A stretch of DNA of 35,783 nt. Origin: an uncultured Bacilli bacterium (GTDB lineage: Bacteria; Bacillota_I; Bacilli_A; RF39; UBA660). The stretch's first letter is position 1; every line of letters begins with the position of its first letter. Below, piece by piece: positions 33,860 to 35,783 of this stretch. The notes below the pieces were generated by a model. It was not told the origin of the DNA, did not search any database, and saw nothing but the letters and a program-made list of their open reading frames with translations. The translations under genes and the position numbers were made by a program. The stretch covers positions 1 through 35,783 of the forward strand of contig CALVQT010000011.1 in the NCBI GenBank assembly GCA_944358375.1, written 5' to 3'.

Positions 33860-35155
33860 ATGACATATTATTTTATTGGTATAAAGGGGAGTGGAATGAG
33901 CTCACTGGCACAAATTATTCATGATTTAGGATATAATGTTATGGGTAGTGATAAATCAAATCATTTTTTTACTGAAGAAGAATTATTAAAAAAAGGAATA
34001 AAAATTTTAGAATTTAATAAGGATAATTTAAAACCTGGTATGATAGTTATACAAGGAAATGCATTTAATGATGACTTTCCAGAAGTTGTAAGAGCTAAAG
34101 AATTAAATCTTGAAATATACACATATCAAGAAATGATTGATAAAATAACAAAAGATTATAAGCTAATTGCAGTTTCTGGATGTCATGGAAAAACTACTAC
34201 ATCTACTATGATGAGTAAACTTCTTGAAAATGTTGGAACTAATTATTTAATTGGTGATGGGCTTGGTTATGCTTTTAAAGATAATAAATATTTTGTTCTT
34301 GAGGCTTGTGAATATAAAAGACATTTTTTAGAATATCATCCATATTACACAATAATTACGAATATAGAATTAGACCATATTGATTATTATAAAGATTTAA
34401 ATGATGTTTTAGATGCTTTTACTACATTTGCTAATAAATCAAGTGGTTATACAATTATGTGTGGCGATGATGAAAATGTAAGAAAAATAAAGATTAATAA
34501 TAAGCACCTCTATTATGGTTTAAAAAAAGATAATGATATATATGCTACTAATATACAATTAATAAATGAAAATTCAACTAAAATTGATGTATATATTAAA
34601 GAAAAATATTTTGATACATATACATTACCTTTTGTTGGTGATCATTTAATATTAAATTTATTAGCGGCAATTACTGTTTGTTATTTAGAACAAATTAATA
34701 AAAATGAAATTAAAAATCAAATAACTAAAATAGAGCACGCTAAAAGAAGATTTATTGAAGAAAAGTTTAAATCAAATATTTTAATAGATGATTATGCACA
34801 TCATCCAACAGAAGTTAGAGTAACAATTCAAAGTGCTAGAAAAAAATACCCTAATAAATATATAGTTGCATTATTTAAAGCTCATACTAAATCTAGAGTC
34901 AAATATTTTTACAAAGAATTTGCAGAAGCTTTAAATTTAGCTGATAAAGCATATGTACTTGATATTGGAGAAGATAGAATTGAAAAAGGATATGATGATG
35001 TTAGTGCTGATTTAATAATTAAAAATCTTAAAAACGGTGAACATATTGGAGATGATGAACCTGAAAAATTATTACAATATGAAAATTCAGTATTAATATT
35101 TATGAGTAGTAAAGATATATATAAACTTGCTAAAAAATATAAAGAAATCGCATAA
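33860..35155 (+). CDS. murC: UDP-N-acetylmuramate--L-alanine ligase
   Basis: MurC adds the first amino acid, L-Ala, to UDP-MurNAc in the cytoplasmic stage of peptidoglycan synthesis. The 431 residues show the three Mur ligase domains. The N-terminal UDP-binding loop is GIKGSGMSSLAQI (7-19). The ATP-binding motif is SGCHGKTTT (106-114), followed by EACEYKRHFLEYHP and ITNIELDHIDYY. The C-terminal domain begins around LIDDYAHHPTEVR, with FKAHTKSRVKYF where FQPHTxSR is usual. MurC is favoured over Mpl by length and by DDYAHHPTE. AGGTGAT precedes the ATG. It is a single-gene unit apart from other mur genes. Confidence 0.95.
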   Translation: MTYYFIGIKGSGMSSLAQIIHDLGYNVMGSDKSNHFFTEEELLKKGIKILEFNKDNLKPGMIVIQGNAFNDDFPEVVRAKELNLEIYTYQEMIDKITKDYKLIAVSGCHGKTTTSTMMSKLLENVGTNYLIGDGLGYAFKDNKYFVLEACEYKRHFLEYHPYYTIITNIELDHIDYYKDLNDVLDAFTTFANKSSGYTIMCGDDENVRKIKINNKHLYYGLKKDNDIYATNIQLINENSTKIDVYIKEKYFDTYTLPFVGDHLILNLLAAITVCYLEQINKNEIKNQITKIEHAKRRFIEEKFKSNILIDDYAHHPTEVRVTIQSARKKYPNKYIVALFKAHTKSRVKYFYKEFAEALNLADKAYVLDIGEDRIEKGYDDVSADLIIKNLKNGEHIGDDEPEKLLQYENSVLIFMSSKDIYKLAKKYKEIA

Positions 35156-35170
35156 ATTATGCGATTTTAT
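35145..35170 (+). terminator. murC terminator
   Basis: AAATCGCAT (35145-35153) and ATGCGATTT (35159-35167) form a perfect 9-bp stem with loop AAATT, followed by T-rich sequence. It contains the murC stop. Confidence 0.8.
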
Positions 35171-35179
35171 TTATAAAAA

Positions 35180-35200
35180 ATAGAGATATTTAATCTCTAT
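35180..35200 (-). terminator. terminator of the 143-residue gene
   Basis: ATAGAGAT (35180-35187) and ATCTCTAT (35193-35200) pair, and on the minus strand a run of T follows. It overlaps the stop codon. Confidence 0.75.
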
Positions 35201-35621
35201 CTTCTAATCTACATAATAAATCAATTTTAAACATTTCTTTAGCAGCATTTGCTTTAGATATCATAATTCCTTTATAAGCTGTTAATTCCGATCTATGACC
35301 ATCTAATAGTATATCTTTTGGCTCTAAAGTATTTAACATAACTATATTACTATTTTTATATACAGTATAATTTAATTTAACCTCACCATAAACTTTAACA
35401 AATAAAGAATCAGTTGGAAGTCTCAAGTCATATGTTTCGGTTTGTTCATGTTTATTTATTGAAACTAATTCACCAACAAATACACCACTTCTCAATTTCT
35501 TATAAAAATCAAACATTAATTTTTTATAAGCAACCATATTATATTTCTTTAAACTTCTTTCTAATTTCTTAAAATTATTTTCATCCAAATAATCTAAAAT
35601 ATATCTTTCTTTCATAATCAT
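35190..35621 (-). CDS. uncharacterised 143-residue protein
   Basis: ATG 35621 is chosen because a run of G (AGGGGGGG) lies 6 nt upstream. The function is not recognised. The N-terminal 45 residues are a charged helix (MKERYILDYLDENNFKKLER). A strand-rich part follows (FVGELVSINKHEQTETYDLR, SLFVKVYGEVKLNYTVYKN, SNIVMLNTLEPKDILLDGHR), then a helix. The soluble helix-plus-barrel pattern is common in small regulatory or binding proteins, but nothing more can be said. It faces murC convergently and abuts the right terminal repeat. Confidence 0.75.
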   Translation of the reverse strand: MIMKERYILDYLDENNFKKLERSLKKYNMVAYKKLMFDFYKKLRSGVFVGELVSINKHEQTETYDLRLPTDSLFVKVYGEVKLNYTVYKNSNIVMLNTLEPKDILLDGHRSELTAYKGIMISKANAAKEMFKIDLLCRLEDRD

Positions 35622-35651
35622 CAAAACCCCCCCTTAATGATTTGTGTCTAA

Positions 35652-35680
35652 ATTATACCATAAAAAAAGAAAAAAGTCAA
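35652..35680 (-). promoter_or_regulatory. promoter of the 143-residue gene
   Basis: On the minus strand TTGACT (35680-35675) and a perfect TATAAT (35657-35652) have 17-bp spacing. The -35 box is also part of the hairpin at 35671-35696. Confidence 0.75.
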
Positions 35681-35696
35681 CTTTACTTGACTTTTT
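35671..35696. terminator. terminator hairpin overlapping a -35 box
   Basis: AAAAAGTCAA (35671-35680) and TTGACTTTTT (35687-35696) form a perfect 10-bp stem with a CTTTAC loop. T runs lie on both strands. It may stop transcription entering from or leaving towards the element beyond the terminal repeat. Confidence 0.7.
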
Positions 35697-35706
35697 CTAT
35701 ATTTTA

Positions 35707-35782
35707 TATGATTATTTTATGATAATGTCTTAAGTAATAACTTGGGAAAATGTCCCGGGTAATATATAATATGCTACTTGAG
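35707..35782. repeat. 76-bp inverted repeat, right copy
   Basis: This is the exact reverse complement of 1-76. It carries AATGTC at 35724-35729 and again at 35749-35754, the second leading into the CCCGGG palindrome. Both copies point the same element end into the window, so the flanking elements would be in opposite orientations. Confidence 0.9.
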
Positions 35783-35783
35783 G

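Noticed and set aside
179..35621. Mollicutes code with TGA as tryptophan
   Set aside because: Several well-defined genes end in TGA (for example deoB), and tryptophan positions in conserved motifs use TGG.
1..35783. A complete linear plasmid or phage with terminal inverted repeats
   Set aside because: The content is chromosomal housekeeping genes (murC, mnmA, queA, tRNAs) with no replication, capsid or telomere-resolution genes.

Overview
The window is a very AT-rich stretch of chromosome from a member of the Bacillota, probably an uncultured gut-type Bacilli lineage. Three things suggest this. The core genes and their order match Bacillus subtilis (queA-tgt-x-yrzE-yrbG-spoVB; 6S RNA-tcdA-rarA; xerD-deoB). 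SpoVB- and SpoIIM-like sporulation-family membrane proteins are present. TGA is used as a stop, so this is not the Mollicutes code. Placement below phylum level is inference.

Layout: 1-5.2 kb carries the queuosine genes queA and tgt, an unknown gene where yajC usually sits, a YrzE-like and a DUF421 membrane protein, and a short SpoVB-like flippase. 5.3-6.2 kb is a frameshifted DUF6273 surface protein. 6.3-10.6 kb holds a probable 6S RNA, tcdA, rarA, xerD and deoB. 11.2-12.4 kb is a 28-residue repeat protein under a strong promoter. 12.4-14.5 kb has an ArsP_2-type permease and a 23S rRNA m5U methyltransferase. 14.5-18.1 kb is an accessory island: an intact PP-loop ATPase, a P-loop kinase broken by two frameshifts, a RhuM-family gene and a truncated second PP-loop gene. 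18.1-24.8 kb has mntP, a tandem pair of membrane-anchored Big/NlpC-P60 wall hydrolases, a 41-residue Asn/Ser/Ala/Arg protein not found by length-limited gene calling, an HTH regulator, mnmA, spoIIM and a 35-residue DUF4044 protein. 24.8-28.1 kb has uncharacterised proteins, a polysaccharide deacetylase and three tRNA genes (Lys-CTT, an Ile2/Met-type CAT, Leu-TAG). 28.1-31.9 kb is gene-poor and decayed, with three unknown genes. 31.9-35.6 kb has a double-rubredoxin protein coupled to a ferredoxin, an unknown gene, murC and a final unknown gene.

The two window ends are perfect 76-bp inverted copies of one another (1-76 and 35707-35782). They look like the end of a multicopy insertion element, so the segment is probably bounded by two oppositely oriented copies of the same mobile repeat.

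Functional themes: tRNA/rRNA modification (queA, tgt, tcdA, mnmA, rlmCD and perhaps the PP-loop protein), wall synthesis and remodelling (murC, SpoVB-like, NlpC/P60 pair, deacetylase) and metal/redox handling (mntP, ArsP_2, rubredoxin/ferredoxin). No complete known defence system, prophage or CRISPR array is visible. The best candidates for undescribed biology are the 41-residue cationic protein beside the wall-hydrolase pair, the repeat protein with DNA-level unit duplication, the decaying PP-loop/P-loop/RhuM island, and a set of genes whose -10 box lies 5-6 nt before the ATG (possible leaderless mRNAs).
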